Shown here one piece after another: positions 8,640-17,700 of a DNA stretch of 64,000 nt (positions are counted from its first letter, which is position 1; each line of letters starts with the position of its first letter). A program made the position numbers and the translations under genes. The stretch comes from Sphingobacteriales bacterium 39-19 (GTDB lineage Bacteria > Bacteroidota > Bacteroidia > Chitinophagales > Chitinophagaceae): assembly GCA_001898465.1 (NCBI GenBank), contig MKTX01000004.1, forward strand, positions 124,001 to 188,000, given 5' to 3'. The notes under the pieces are model-generated. The model searched no databases, was not told where the DNA came from, and worked only from the letters and a program-made list of their open reading frames with translations.

Positions 8640-9014
8640 TTAGTTCTCATTTGTATTAAGAATTTCGCTTTTATCAAATAATTTTTTAAAATAAAAGTGA
8701 TATACCTTAGGTCCGGATGATTCACTAATAGGGAATGCATTTACCAACGACCATCCTTGTAGCCCTAAATAATTTAAGGCATCCGTTACTGAATTAAATT
8801 TTTTTATTTTTCCCGTAATTTCATCTTTTAGCCTGGTATCTCCTCCAAAAAATTTACGTGTTTCTCCAAAATTTACATCTATGGTAACTTTATTTGAGAA
8901 TATTTTTCCCTGTGCTACAAGCTCACAATATTGTTCCACTTGTGCAGTGTCAGTTTGAGCCATTCCTAAATGGCTAATAAATAAGGCTATGAATAAAAAA
9001 GGTATTTTTTGCAC
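8640..9014 (-). CDS. Small exported hypothetical protein
   Basis: 124 residues from a GTG start. Residues 1-19 form a signal peptide ending in GMAQ, a common Bacteroidota cleavage context. The mature part contains DVNFGETRKFF and FNSVTDALNYLGLQGWSLVNAFP, a pattern seen in uncharacterised periplasmic proteins. The neighbours give no functional hint. It stands alone between the restriction gene and gdhA. Confidence 0.65.
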   Translation of the reverse strand: MQKIPFLFIALFISHLGMAQTDTAQVEQYCELVAQGKIFSNKVTIDVNFGETRKFFGGDTRLKDEITGKIKKFNSVTDALNYLGLQGWSLVNAFPISESSGPKVYHFYFKKLFDKSEILNTNEN

Positions 9015-9165
9015 GGTTTTATTTTTTAGTTTGTATAAATTGTTAAAGGCTTGTTTTATGAGATAAAATATAGAGATTGAATAAAGTATCGTCAGCGTAT
9101 TGCAAATATGCTAATGATAGCTATCCATTTCTGCAACCACGAAATTGATCTGCTCCAAATGTAAA

Positions 9166-9190
9166 TAAAAAACCGGCTTAAAGCCGGTTT
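9166..9190 (-). terminator. Intrinsic terminator of gdhA
   Basis: AAACCGGC-TTAAA-GCCGGTTT hairpin (8-bp perfect arms) followed on the minus strand by TTTTTTATTT. It lies 23 bases after the gdhA stop codon. Confidence 0.85.
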
Positions 9191-9212
9191 CAGATATTTG
9201 CCAATATTTTGT

Positions 9213-10634
9213 TTATGGGAAAATGCCCAGTTCGGCATAGCTGGTAGCTACTTTGTTGATGGCGCTTACATAAGCGGCTGTACGCATATCCGGAATATCG
9301 GGGTTGCTTTGCCATACCAACATAATTTCCTGGGTAGCAGTAATCATGGTTTCTTCTAAACCGCTATGCACCAGGTCCTGCTCATCGGCGCCATGCATAA
9401 TGAAACGGCGTTCGCCCGCTTCTACGTCTTTACCGGTAAGTATTTCCATTTGCTGCAAAATTTTGGTATTCATATTTTCGGTAAACCTTTTTTCCATACG
9501 GCCATAACGAACATGGCTCAGGTTTTTAAGCCATTCAAAATAACTTACAGTTACACCGCCTGCATTCAAATACATATCGGGAACACATAATATTCCTTTT
9601 TGTAAAAAGATATCATCGGCATCGGGTGTACAGGGGCCATTGGCTGCTTCGGCAACAATTTTTGCCTTTACCTGGTTGGCATTGTCGCTGTTAATTACAT
9701 TTTCAAGCGCTGCCGGAATCAGGATATCACAATCTAATTCCAGGGCATCGCCGGTTTTTGCCAGGTTGGTAGAGCCGGGAAAGTTTAAGATAGAACCCGT
9801 TTTTTTACGGTGTTGAAAAACTTCTTCTTCATTTAATCCGGCCGGATTAAAAATAGCGCCTTCATATTCTGCAAGCGCAATAATGATGGCCCCGCTTTCC
9901 CTGAAAAATTTGGCAGAATGATAACCTACATTACCCAATCCCTGCACCACTACTCTTTTCCCTGTCATACCCATGGTTAAGCCCAGTTTCTCCATCACAG
10001 CAGGCATATTGCATACTTCCCGGATACCAAAAAATACGCCCAGGCCGGTGGCTTCTTTACGGCCTCTTACCCCACCCTGGGTTACGGGTTTGCCTGTTAC
10101 GCAACCTGCTGCATCAATTTCACCGGGTTTAAGCGATGCATACGTATCTACAATCCATGCCATTTCTTTTTCGCCGGTTCCATAATCGGGTGCAGGTACA
10201 TCAATGCCCGGGCCTATAAAATTTTTCTTTACCAGTTCGGCGGTGTAGCGGCGGGTAATTTTTTCTAACTCGTAGGTTGAATAATTTTTAGGATTTATTT
10301 TTATGCCTCCCTTTCCGCCCCCAAAAGGAACATTTACAATGGCACATTTATACGTCATAAGTGCTGCCAGGGCCATTACTTCATCCTGGTTTACTTCGTC
10401 ACTAAAACGGATACCTCCTTTACAAGGTGATTTATGCTGGCTATGCTGTATGCGGTATGCTTCTATTACTTCAATGGTTCCATTATCTCTTTTAATGGGG
10501 AACCGCATACGGTAAACACTGTTGCAAGCCTTTATTTGTTCTAAAATTCCCTTATCCCATTTGGTGAATTTTGCGGCTTTGTCGAAGCTTCTTTCAACGC
10601 TTTGAAAAAAACTGTACTCCTGGTTGGCGTTCAT
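9213..10634 (-). CDS. gdhA: Glutamate dehydrogenase (Glu/Leu/Phe/Val dehydrogenase family)
   Basis: 473 residues, the usual length for this group. The substrate-binding part has KGGIRFS near residue 72 and PFGGGKGG with Lys108; the [14 protein letters not shown] segment follows, and the Rossmann dinucleotide motif [10 protein letters not shown] lies near residue 230. The enzyme interconverts glutamate with 2-oxoglutarate and ammonium in the cytoplasm. Cofactor preference cannot be decided by eye. It is a single gene: a terminator follows it and ccmD lies about 50 bases upstream. Confidence 0.92.
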   Translation of the reverse strand: MNANQEYSFFQSVERSFDKAAKFTKWDKGILEQIKACNSVYRMRFPIKRDNGTIEVIEAYRIQHSQHKSPCKGGIRFSDEVNQDEVMALAALMTYKCAIVNVPFGGGKGGIKINPKNYSTYELEKITRRYTAELVKKNFIGPGIDVPAPDYGTGEKEMAWIVDTYASLKPGEIDAAGCVTGKPVTQGGVRGRKEATGLGVFFGIREVCNMPAVMEKLGLTMGMTGKRVVVQGLGNVGYHSAKFFRESGAIIIALAEYEGAIFNPAGLNEEEVFQHRKKTGSILNFPGSTNLAKTGDALELDCDILIPAALENVINSDNANQVKAKIVAEAANGPCTPDADDIFLQKGILCVPDMYLNAGGVTVSYFEWLKNLSHVRYGRMEKRFTENMNTKILQQMEILTGKDVEAGERRFIMHGADEQDLVHSGLEETMITATQEIMLVWQSNPDIPDMRTAAYVSAINKVATSYAELGIFP

Positions 10635-10686
10635 AACTGTTTATTTTATTTAATAAAAGTGGGGCTCATCCCCTGGCAATTCGAAA

Positions 10687-10923
10687 TTATTTATTTTCCT
10701 TTTCCCATTTACTTATTTTCCTGTCTAATGTAAATACATAAAAGAACAATCCAAATAAGATGATGAGGCAAACGGCTACTACAGCATAAATTTTTCCATT
10801 CCCCCTCATTACATCAGCCATTTCTACGGGTTCTTGTTGCGCCAGGGCATTGGTAAGCCCCAGGGTCATCATTAAAAAAAGGAAACCCAATTTTGCGATT
10901 ATGGTTTTACATTTATGCTGCAT
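10687..10923 (-). CDS. ccmD: CcmD-family small membrane protein
   Basis: 78 residues: an N-terminal hydrophobic segment ending NALAQQ, then one membrane helix (GKIYAVVAVCLIILFGLFFYV, read as one helix) and a charged cytoplasmic tail DRKISKWEKE. Size, topology and position directly after ccmC, overlapping it by 11 bases, fit CcmD, which helps release haem-loaded CcmE from the haem exporter. Sequence similarity in this family is weak, so the call leans on context. Confidence 0.75.
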   Translation of the reverse strand: MQHKCKTIIAKLGFLFLMMTLGLTNALAQQEPVEMADVMRGNGKIYAVVAVCLIILFGLFFYVFTLDRKISKWEKENK

Positions 10924-11629
10924 CCAGTAACGATTTTTCTTTTAATAATTCAATACGTATTCGTAAAGTGGCAATCCATACAGAGAGTAAGGTCCACCCG
11001 ATTACGGCAGGATAAAAAACCACTCTCATGGTAGCATCCATATCATCTTTATTTAAAGCCGGGTTACCGCTATCGCTGCCCGGGGAGCCCGGGTGTAAGC
11101 TGCCCACCAGCCTGGGAATGATCCAAATACTGGGGAAAAGCATTACAAAGGCAAAAATATTATACACTGCACTTACCCTTGCTCTTTTATCCATATCGGT
11201 AAAAGAACTACGCAATACAAAATAAGCAGCATATATCAATAAGGCAATAGCAGCGCCAATAAGTTTGGGTTCTTTAAGCACTGCACCCAGGCTTTGGTGC
11301 TGGTCGGGCATCCAAGTTACGGTAACCCACATGGCGCCCGTTGCATATCCCAAAATACCCAGTACGGTACCCACCGAAGCATAGGAACGGGCATATATAT
11401 CATGCACATATTTATTAGATGCCAGGTATTTAATGCTATATACAAAACTGATGATAAACATGATCATCATACCAAACCACATACAAACATGGAAATACAA
11501 ATTACGGATGGTTTCATTGAGTATGGGGAGGCGGGGTACTTCCCATAAAAAACCGGCTGTAATTGTGTAAATGAGTAAGAGAAGGGCTAATATTTTCCAC
11601 CAACTTTTTCGCATTAATAAAACGACCAT
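10913..11629 (-). CDS. ccmC: Haem exporter/cytochrome c biogenesis permease CcmC (CcsA-type)
   Basis: 238 residues and six membrane helices, as expected for CcmC, which presents haem to CcmE at the periplasmic face. HVCMWFGMMI and the late QLVGSLHPGSPG-like segment (RLVGSLHPGSPG) supply the conserved histidines. The tryptophan-rich loop reads AMWVTVTWMPDQHQSLG rather than the usual WGxxWxWD, so the haem-handling WWD motif looks altered. An alternative start five codons in (ATG 11614) is possible. It is coupled to ccmD; ccmB lies upstream beyond the glutamate synthase-like gene. Confidence 0.85.
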   Translation of the reverse strand: MVVLLMRKSWWKILALLLLIYTITAGFLWEVPRLPILNETIRNLYFHVCMWFGMMIMFIISFVYSIKYLASNKYVHDIYARSYASVGTVLGILGYATGAMWVTVTWMPDQHQSLGAVLKEPKLIGAAIALLIYAAYFVLRSSFTDMDKRARVSAVYNIFAFVMLFPSIWIIPRLVGSLHPGSPGSDSGNPALNKDDMDATMRVVFYPAVIGWTLLSVWIATLRIRIELLKEKSLLDAA

Positions 11630-11642
11630 TAATGATGTGGCG

Positions 11643-11650
11643 CAAAGTTA
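11643..11650 (-). promoter_or_regulatory. Candidate -7 box for ccmC
   Basis: TAACTTTG on the minus strand matches the Bacteroidota -7 consensus TAnnTTTG and lies 14 bases before the ccmC ATG, implying a very short leader. A TTTG 15 bases upstream could be the -33 element, although the spacing is short. Confidence 0.45.
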
Positions 11651-11898
11651 GGATGGTGCAGCATACAAACCTTTTATTTTGTAAAAAGAATTTTTAACCG
11701 TGTTTCGCAATCAGGAATTTTTTAATACCCGGGAACCCGGGTTAATGAACAGGCTGTGCATAAATACCTGAATACAGGGTGCAAAACAAGTGCATTTTAT
11801 TCACCGCTTTTATTTGGATTTGGCCTTCACTGAATCTTATCTTAGTCTTGCAATTTTGATTTACCCGGTTATCACCAGGATAACAGGGCTTCAAATAA

Positions 11899-12006
11899 GA
11901 ATACAAATAAACTGTAGTTGATTTGTATTTCTAAAGAGAGCGCCAGTTTCATGAACATCAAATAAAGAAATTTTAAATGATGAAAACATAAAACTGGTGC
12001 TTTTTT
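11899..12006 (+). ncRNA. Candidate structured RNA with intrinsic terminator
   Basis: In the roughly 435-base gap between ccmC and the glutamate synthase-like gene, the plus strand holds two stems: AATACAAAT/ATTTGTATT (9 bp, 12-base loop, about 11899-11930), and GCGCCAGTTT (11940-11949) paired with AAACTGGTGC (11991-12000, one G-U pair). The second stem has an inner CATCA/TGATG stem and is followed at once by TTTTTT. This reads as a short RNA ending in its own terminator, opposite in direction to the flanking genes. No known RNA family was recognised. The rest of the gap (11651-11898) shows nothing clear. Confidence 0.4.
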
Positions 12007-12025
12007 ATGTTATAAAATGAATAAC

Positions 12026-12052
12026 AAAAAAAAACGCCGGTAATGGGCGTTT
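12026..12052 (-). terminator. Intrinsic terminator of the glutamate synthase-like gene
   Basis: AAACGCC-GGTAATG-GGCGTTT hairpin (7-bp arms) followed on the minus strand by a long T run. It lies 13 bases after the stop codon at 12065. Confidence 0.8.
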
Positions 12053-12064
12053 CATTTTAGAATA

Positions 12065-13657
12065 TTAAAAATATTTCCATTTATCAATATCAGCCCGGGC
12101 AAAATCATTTTTATACCTTTCGGGAATATGGTCATTTACCATGGATCCGGGTTCAGCCGGGGGAAAAATATCTTCAAAAGTGGTAACCTGGTTCATAAAC
12201 ACCCGGCGGTAAATATGAAAGCGCCTTAACTGATCCGGGCGCTCAATACCGGCTGCTCCCATAAGTTCTACCAATGATTTTACGGTTTCGTTATGATAGT
12301 TTTTTACCCTTACTTTTTTATCGGTTACATCCAGGCCCGCTACCAATTGAGGATCTTGCGTAGCCACACCGGTAGGGCATTTATTGGTATTACAAACCAG
12401 GGCTTGTATGCATCCCAAAGCCATCATCATAGCCCTGGCGCTATTACAGGCATCGGCCCCCAGGGCAATGGCTCTCAATAAATGAAAACCGGTTATCATT
12501 TTACCCGATGCAATGATTTTAATATGTTGCTTAATGTTCATGCCCACCAGTATATTATGAACAAAAGCCAAACCATCCAGCAAAGGTGCGCCTACATAAT
12601 TACTGAATTCCTGCGGTGCCGCCCCGGTACCGCCCTCCCCGCCATCTACCGTAATAAAATCAGGATAGGTATCGGCCGCTACCATGGCTTTGCAAATAGC
12701 AATAAACTCACTTTTATGGCCAATACATAATTTAAAACCTATGGGCTTGCCATTACTTAATTTTCTGAGGTGGGCAATAAAGGCCACCATTTCCCGGGGT
12801 GTTGTAAAGGCCGTATGAAAGGGGGGCGATAATACGGTGGTGCCGGGTTCTAAATGCCTTATGGCGGCTACTTCTGCCGTGTTTTTAGAGGCCGGTAAAA
12901 TACCCCCGTGCCCCGGTTTTGCCCCTTGCGATAATTTAATTTCGATCATTTTTACCTGTGGTAAAGCCGCATTTTTAGTAAAAGCTTCATCGCTAAAACT
13001 GCCATCGGGCTTACGGGCAGAAAAATAACCGGTTCCTATTTGCCAAATAAGATCGCCACCCTGCTTAAGATGATAGGGGCTTATGCCCCCTTCACCGGTA
13101 TTATGGGCAAACCCTCCCAGTTTAGCGCCCCCATTCAGGGCCTCAATAGCATTTTTACTTAATGACCCATAGCTCATAGCGCTCACATTAAAAACACTGG
13201 CATTATAGGGTTGTGTACAATCTTTATTTCCAAAAATAACCCGTGGGTCATGATTCATTTTATGAAAATCAACCGGGCCAATGCTATGTGTCATCCATTC
13301 ATACCCTTCTTCATATACATTCATTTGGGTCCCAAAAGGCATGGTATCCAGTTCTAATTTTGCCCGCTGGTAAATGGTACTCCGGTCAATCCGGTTAATG
13401 GGCCTGCCATCTGTATCACTCTCAATAAAGTATTGGTACATTTTGGGGCGTAATGCTTCCATAAGCCATCGCAAGCGGCCAAAAACCGGGAAGTTTCTTA
13501 TGATGGAATGCCGGGTTTGTAGCATATCATAAATACCCCATAAAAAAATAAGAAAAAAAATGCCGGTAACCCACCAAATCCGGGAAGATATAAACACAGA
13601 TAATACAGCTAAGATTACCAGTACCCATACACTTATGATAACAAATTTCTTTCGCAT
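12065..13657 (-). CDS. Membrane-anchored FMN-binding glutamate synthase-family protein
   Basis: 530 residues: two N-terminal membrane helices (residues about 5-45), then a GltB central/FMN-binding domain. Recognisable blocks are SAMSYGSLSKNAIEALN, HNTGEGGISPYH, KPGHGGILPASK, DGGEGGTGAAP, and a Cys-containing LVCNTNKCPTGVATQ that matches the 3Fe-4S ligand region of glutamate synthase. There is no glutaminase domain, so it is not a complete GOGAT; the true reaction is unknown. It sits between ccmB and ccmC in the same direction. Confidence 0.85.
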   Translation of the reverse strand: MRKKFVIISVWVLVILAVLSVFISSRIWWVTGIFFLIFLWGIYDMLQTRHSIIRNFPVFGRLRWLMEALRPKMYQYFIESDTDGRPINRIDRSTIYQRAKLELDTMPFGTQMNVYEEGYEWMTHSIGPVDFHKMNHDPRVIFGNKDCTQPYNASVFNVSAMSYGSLSKNAIEALNGGAKLGGFAHNTGEGGISPYHLKQGGDLIWQIGTGYFSARKPDGSFSDEAFTKNAALPQVKMIEIKLSQGAKPGHGGILPASKNTAEVAAIRHLEPGTTVLSPPFHTAFTTPREMVAFIAHLRKLSNGKPIGFKLCIGHKSEFIAICKAMVAADTYPDFITVDGGEGGTGAAPQEFSNYVGAPLLDGLAFVHNILVGMNIKQHIKIIASGKMITGFHLLRAIALGADACNSARAMMMALGCIQALVCNTNKCPTGVATQDPQLVAGLDVTDKKVRVKNYHNETVKSLVELMGAAGIERPDQLRRFHIYRRVFMNQVTTFEDIFPPAEPGSMVNDHIPERYKNDFARADIDKWKYF

Positions 13658-13693
13658 TATTTTACATTATACATTTAAAAAAATATAAAACGC

Positions 13694-13701
13694 CAAAGGT
13701 A
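13694..13701 (-). promoter_or_regulatory. Candidate -7 box for the glutamate synthase-like gene
   Basis: TACCTTTG on the minus strand fits TAnnTTTG, 37 bases before the ATG. No convincing -33 TTTG was found at the usual distance. Confidence 0.4.
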
Positions 13702-13767
13702 CACAAAACCCATCCTTTTAATGGCTTAATCAACGCCCTTACATTTATAAAAAACGGAAAAATAAAA

Positions 13768-14433
13768 TTAGTCTTTCCATAAAAAGGGGAATAAGATAAT
13801 GGCCAGCACAATTACCAATGCATCCAGCCCGGCAATTAAGCCAATGAGTTGCCACACGGCAGATTCCCTGAAGACTTCAGCAAATGCCAACTTGCTCAGG
13901 CGCATTAATAATAATAATAAGGGTAATATAACCGGGAATCCCAAAATAGCGATTAAGGCGGCATTTTGTTGTGCTTTTGCGGCAATGGCGCTCATAACCG
14001 TAAATACCAAACTAATACTGAGCCCGCCTGCTAATGTAATTACAAAAAACAATAAAGTATTACTTACCGGGTTACTTAAAAACATAAAAAATAAAACCAG
14101 GCTTACCAGGCTCATCAGCAACATGAGGATGGCATTAAAAATGAGTTTGGCAACAATAAACTCAATGGGGGAAGCAATAGAATAAAAATACAGCATACGG
14201 CCCCGGTTCTCCTGAATAAAACTTTTAGCCACAGTATTTACACATACAAAGAGCTGGATTACCCAAAATAAACTGTTCCATACATTCGCTTCGGGACTAT
14301 CAGGCAAGGATAAGTAAAGTACAAAAATGGTAGAGGCAATATATAAGAGTACCCCATAAAAATTATGTTGCTGGCGAAGTTCCAGCAAAAGGTCTTTTTT
14401 TACGAGGGTGAGTATTTTAGCAGCAGTGGTCAT
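13768..14433 (-). CDS. ccmB: Haem exporter membrane subunit CcmB
   Basis: 221 residues with six membrane helices. The N-terminus (LTLVKKDLLLELRQQ) and the segments FIQENRGRMLYFYSIASP and FFVITLAGGLSISLVF fit CcmB, the permease of the CcmAB transporter needed for cytochrome c maturation. Its ATG overlaps the tdk stop codon (TAATG), so translation is coupled. The ATPase CcmA is not in the window. Confidence 0.88.
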   Translation of the reverse strand: MTTAAKILTLVKKDLLLELRQQHNFYGVLLYIASTIFVLYLSLPDSPEANVWNSLFWVIQLFVCVNTVAKSFIQENRGRMLYFYSIASPIEFIVAKLIFNAILMLLMSLVSLVLFFMFLSNPVSNTLLFFVITLAGGLSISLVFTVMSAIAAKAQQNAALIAILGFPVILPLLLLLMRLSKLAFAEVFRESAVWQLIGLIAGLDALVIVLAIILFPFLWKD

Positions 14434-15026
14434 TAAGGCTGAATGAGTGATTTAGCATGGGGGCCCAGGCTGCAGCAACTGCGGCAACGGGGTTCATAAA
14501 TATCTTTTTCTCCCAGCAATACCTGGTTGGTATCGGTTGATTTACGATACGAAATATTGGCGATGGAGCCACATATAACACAGATGGCGTGCAGCTTGGT
14601 GATATAATCTGCCTTGGCCAGTAAAGCCGGCATCTGGCCAAAAGGGTTACCCATATAATCCATATCCAGCCCCGCCACAATAACCCGTATGCCCCTCATG
14701 GCCAATTGCTCACACACATCCCCAATTTGGGCATCAAAAAACTGGGCCTCATCAATGCCCACCACATCTACATCCTGGGCAAGCAATAATATATTTTGAG
14801 AACTGCTTACTGGCGTACTGTTTATAAAATTGGTATCGTGGCTTACAATCTTCACCTCATCATACCGGGTATCAATAGCCGGCTTAAAAATTTCCACTTT
14901 CAGGTTGGCAATCTTTACCCTTTTTAAGCGGCGAATCAGTTCTTCGGTTTTTCCACTAAACATACTGCCGCAAATCACTTCGATCCATCCCTTTTTTTCT
15001 GCACGAATATTCGGTTCTATGAACAT
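14433..15026 (-). CDS. tdk: Thymidine kinase
   Basis: 197 residues, the standard bacterial length. Walker A GSMFSGKT at residues 20-27, the Walker B/catalytic region [10 protein letters not shown], the nucleoside-binding lasso region, and a structural zinc site made of two Cys pairs (CVICG and CRSC). It phosphorylates thymidine with ATP in the salvage pathway. It is first in a unit with ccmB, with no obvious functional link. Confidence 0.95.
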   Translation of the reverse strand: MFIEPNIRAEKKGWIEVICGSMFSGKTEELIRRLKRVKIANLKVEIFKPAIDTRYDEVKIVSHDTNFINSTPVSSSQNILLLAQDVDVVGIDEAQFFDAQIGDVCEQLAMRGIRVIVAGLDMDYMGNPFGQMPALLAKADYITKLHAICVICGSIANISYRKSTDTNQVLLGEKDIYEPRCRSCCSLGPHAKSLIQP

Positions 15027-15153
15027 TTACTTATTATTTTGAATTTCTATTATTAACTTTAAGGCAATTCGCTTGCAAAGATTATGGTTTTGCGCCAGTG
15101 GACAAAACTATTTTTAGGCAATGCATACTTAATATATTGATTAAATACAGCGT

Positions 15154-15948
15154 ATGGACCGGGTGCAGACCCTTACGGATAAACTGGTACAACAATTAAA
15201 AGAAAAAGCAGATGCCGCCAGGCTTTTGCTTACCGTGCAAATGCTACAATCAGAATTACTTCACATGCAGCAAACCACGGGCGACTCTCCTGTACATGTT
15301 GTAATTAACCAAACGCCATCACTCACTCTTGTTACAGAGAACCTTCAGCAGGAAAACGAGTTTGAAAAAAATAAAGAACGGGAAAATAGTGAAGCCTCCC
15401 TGCTGCCAAAAAATGAAATTCAGCAGGAAGAAAAAACAGTGGAAGTGCTGCAGGTAGATGAAGCTGAACTGGAAGCAGAATTAGAAGAAATAAAACGCAA
15501 TGCAGAAGCGCTGAATAAAATCAGCGCACAAAATAAACCTCAATTGTTATTCGATCCTATTGATGATATTCCGACTATGGCGCACCAGCAACCCGTAACC
15601 GGTGAGCCTAAAAAAGAACTGCATGAAATTCTCCCCACGCAGCAAACGGCTTCTTTGAATGATAAATTAAAGCAGGCAAAAATGGAACTGTCAGACAGTT
15701 TACAGGAATTACCCATTAAAGACCTGAGAAAAGCCATTGGAATAAACGATCGGTTTCTTTTTATCAATGAACTTTTCAGGGGCGATGAAACCATGTATGA
15801 AAGAAGTATAAAAACCATCAATGGGTTTTCAATTTACCCCGAAGCGGAATATTGGATAAAACGGGAATTAAAATTAAAATTGGGCTGGAACGAAAAAAAT
15901 GAAATTGTAAAGCAATTTGATCATTTGGTAAAACGCAGGTTTTTATAA
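15154..15948 (+). CDS. Conserved hypothetical protein with coiled-coil N-terminus
   Basis: 264 residues, soluble. The N-terminal third is helical and coiled-coil prone, the middle is Glu/Gln-rich low complexity, and the C-terminal 70 residues are compact (DLRKAIGINDRFLFINELF, then a YPEAEYWIKRELKLKLGW-like block). This C-terminal block recurs in Bacteroidota proteins of unknown role. Its 3' end overlaps that of waaA by 28 bases on the opposite strand. No function is proposed. Confidence 0.7.
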   Translation: MDRVQTLTDKLVQQLKEKADAARLLLTVQMLQSELLHMQQTTGDSPVHVVINQTPSLTLVTENLQQENEFEKNKERENSEASLLPKNEIQQEEKTVEVLQVDEAELEAELEEIKRNAEALNKISAQNKPQLLFDPIDDIPTMAHQQPVTGEPKKELHEILPTQQTASLNDKLKQAKMELSDSLQELPIKDLRKAIGINDRFLFINELFRGDETMYERSIKTINGFSIYPEAEYWIKRELKLKLGWNEKNEIVKQFDHLVKRRFL

Positions 15949-17180
15949 ATATATTCCATTACCTGCGCAGTAGCCCCCCTGTTATCATACACGAATTTTT
16001 TGGCGGCCAATCCTGTTTCCTGCATCAGCCCGGGTTGCGTAAAAAGCTTATCCAGCAATACTTCCAGCACCAATGCATTGGTAACTTCATAAGCGCCGCC
16101 GGCTTGCAACAAGGCATCAGCTTCAGGTTGTTTTTCATGTTGCGGGCCAAAAATAACCGGCCGGCCATATACTGCGGGCTCTAAAATATTATGCAAACCA
16201 TCTCCTGCAAACCCACCCCCCACATAGCATACCTGCGCATATTTATATAAGCGGGAAAGCATCCCTACATTATCCATAATTAATACATGCGATTCAAAAA
16301 TATATTCATCCCCTTTTAAAGCAGAATATAAAATACAACCGGGAAACCGCTTCCTTACTTCTTCCATATTGGCGTAGCCGGTTTCGTGCGGGGCGATAAT
16401 AAAATGCTTTTGCGGATGAAGCCGGGTATAATGCTGCAGCTCTTCTTCGTCCTCGGCCCAGGTACTCCCGGCAACCATTACATTTTCGGCATTACAAAAC
16501 CTTTCAATAACTGCAGGCAAGGGTTCAAAATTTTCGGCTGTTGCAATAACCCGGTCATAACGGGTATCTCCCGAAACGGACGAGTCAATTCCAATTGTTT
16601 GCAAGAGCAGCTTTGATTCTTTATCCTGTACAAATATGTGATGAAAACAACTTATCATTTTTTTCCATAGCATACCATACCACGAAAAAAAAGGCTGACC
16701 CGGCCTGAACAAAGCAGAAAACAGGATCACCGGGATGTTTTTATTTTTCAACGTAGTTAAATAATAATACCAATATTCATATTTAACCCATAAAACCAAA
16801 GAAGGGTTTATAGCTTGTATATATGCGGCTGCCCTTTTTTTACTATCGTGGGGTAAGTAAAAAACATGATCGGCTCCTTTAAAATCCTTACGCACTTCAT
16901 AACCGCTGGGTGAAAAAAAACTTACTACCAGGCAAGCCTCGGGATATTGTTTTTTGCATTTTTCGAGTACAGGCCTCCCTTGTTCAAATTCGCCCAGGCT
17001 GGCACAATGCATCCAAATAACAGGCTTTTTATTGCCTGCCAATGCTTTTCTTATTTTTGGTATCAATTGCTTACGCCCATGTAGCCATAACCTGGCTTTA
17101 GGGTTTACCGGGGCTGCTATTAGAATACCCAAACGGTAAAAAAATAAAAAAAGCTGATATAATAAACGGGAGATAAACAT
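15921..17180 (-). CDS. waaA: 3-deoxy-D-manno-octulosonic acid (Kdo) transferase
   Basis: 419 residues, GT-B fold, family GT30. Characteristic blocks: an N-terminal membrane-associated helix, WMHCASLGEFEQGRP with the catalytic-base Glu, a SPSGYEVRKDF segment, AGSTWAEDEE, and VGGGFAGDGLHNILEPA near the C-terminus. It transfers Kdo to lipid A precursor at the cytoplasmic face of the inner membrane, so this organism makes lipopolysaccharide. Confidence 0.93.
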   Translation of the reverse strand: MFISRLLYQLFLFFYRLGILIAAPVNPKARLWLHGRKQLIPKIRKALAGNKKPVIWMHCASLGEFEQGRPVLEKCKKQYPEACLVVSFFSPSGYEVRKDFKGADHVFYLPHDSKKRAAAYIQAINPSLVLWVKYEYWYYYLTTLKNKNIPVILFSALFRPGQPFFSWYGMLWKKMISCFHHIFVQDKESKLLLQTIGIDSSVSGDTRYDRVIATAENFEPLPAVIERFCNAENVMVAGSTWAEDEEELQHYTRLHPQKHFIIAPHETGYANMEEVRKRFPGCILYSALKGDEYIFESHVLIMDNVGMLSRLYKYAQVCYVGGGFAGDGLHNILEPAVYGRPVIFGPQHEKQPEADALLQAGGAYEVTNALVLEVLLDKLFTQPGLMQETGLAAKKFVYDNRGATAQVMEYIYKNLRFTK

Positions 17181-17252
17181 ATAATTAAGCCAAAATTAAC
17201 CGTTATCCCGTAAACTGTTTCTTTTTTCGGGGATTTTAGATAATTTTGCGTG

Positions 17253-17633
17253 ATGAAAAAATTTATAGCAGCATTGGTATTGGTATGTTATTGCAGCGCC
17301 AGCTTTGGCGTGAGCATTAACTACTTTTATTGCTGCGGTAAATTAAAATCGGTATCGCTTACCGAAGTGAGTGCAGAAAAGAGTTGCATGCCCATGCCAC
17401 GCAAAGGCTGCTGTGAAAATAAAAAGCTTACCCTTAAAATTACAGTAGACCAGGCAAACCAGTTGGTAAAATATGTAAAAGCTGATATTAGCCCTTTTTC
17501 TTTACCTGCCTATCCGGGGTATCCGCAACAAATATTTTATGCTCCTCAAAACCTTTCTTCCTGCTATTTAGATGATGGCAACCCGCCCCCTTTACTAAAA
17601 AGAAATATCCTTTTTTGTGTTTTTCGTATTTGA
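17253..17633 (+). CDS. HYC_CC_PP family small exported protein
   Basis: 126 residues from ATG 17253 (a GTG one codon earlier is possible). A signal peptide is followed by NYFYCCGKL, a second Cys cluster KGCCENKK, and a C-terminal NPPPLLKRNI motif. These are the three marks of the HYC_CC_PP family, here with YFYCCG in the usual HYC position. TAATTTTG at 17241-17248 fits a -7 box and implies a nearly leaderless mRNA. Encoded just upstream of a metal-type TonB receptor; a periplasmic metal role is plausible but unproven. Confidence 0.75.
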   Translation: MKKFIAALVLVCYCSASFGVSINYFYCCGKLKSVSLTEVSAEKSCMPMPRKGCCENKKLTLKITVDQANQLVKYVKADISPFSLPAYPGYPQQIFYAPQNLSSCYLDDGNPPPLLKRNILFCVFRI

Positions 17634-17700
17634 TTTATTGAAATAATGAGCATCCTCCCCGGGTGCCGAATTTTATTTATTTCATTTAAAAAAATCAATT

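Noticed and set aside
11725..11745. CCCGGG-AA-CCCGGG stretch as a terminator
   Set aside because: No T run on either strand and only a 2-base gap; treated as chance.
12065..13657. Complete glutamate synthase large subunit
   Set aside because: Only the FMN/central domain is present, with no glutaminase domain.
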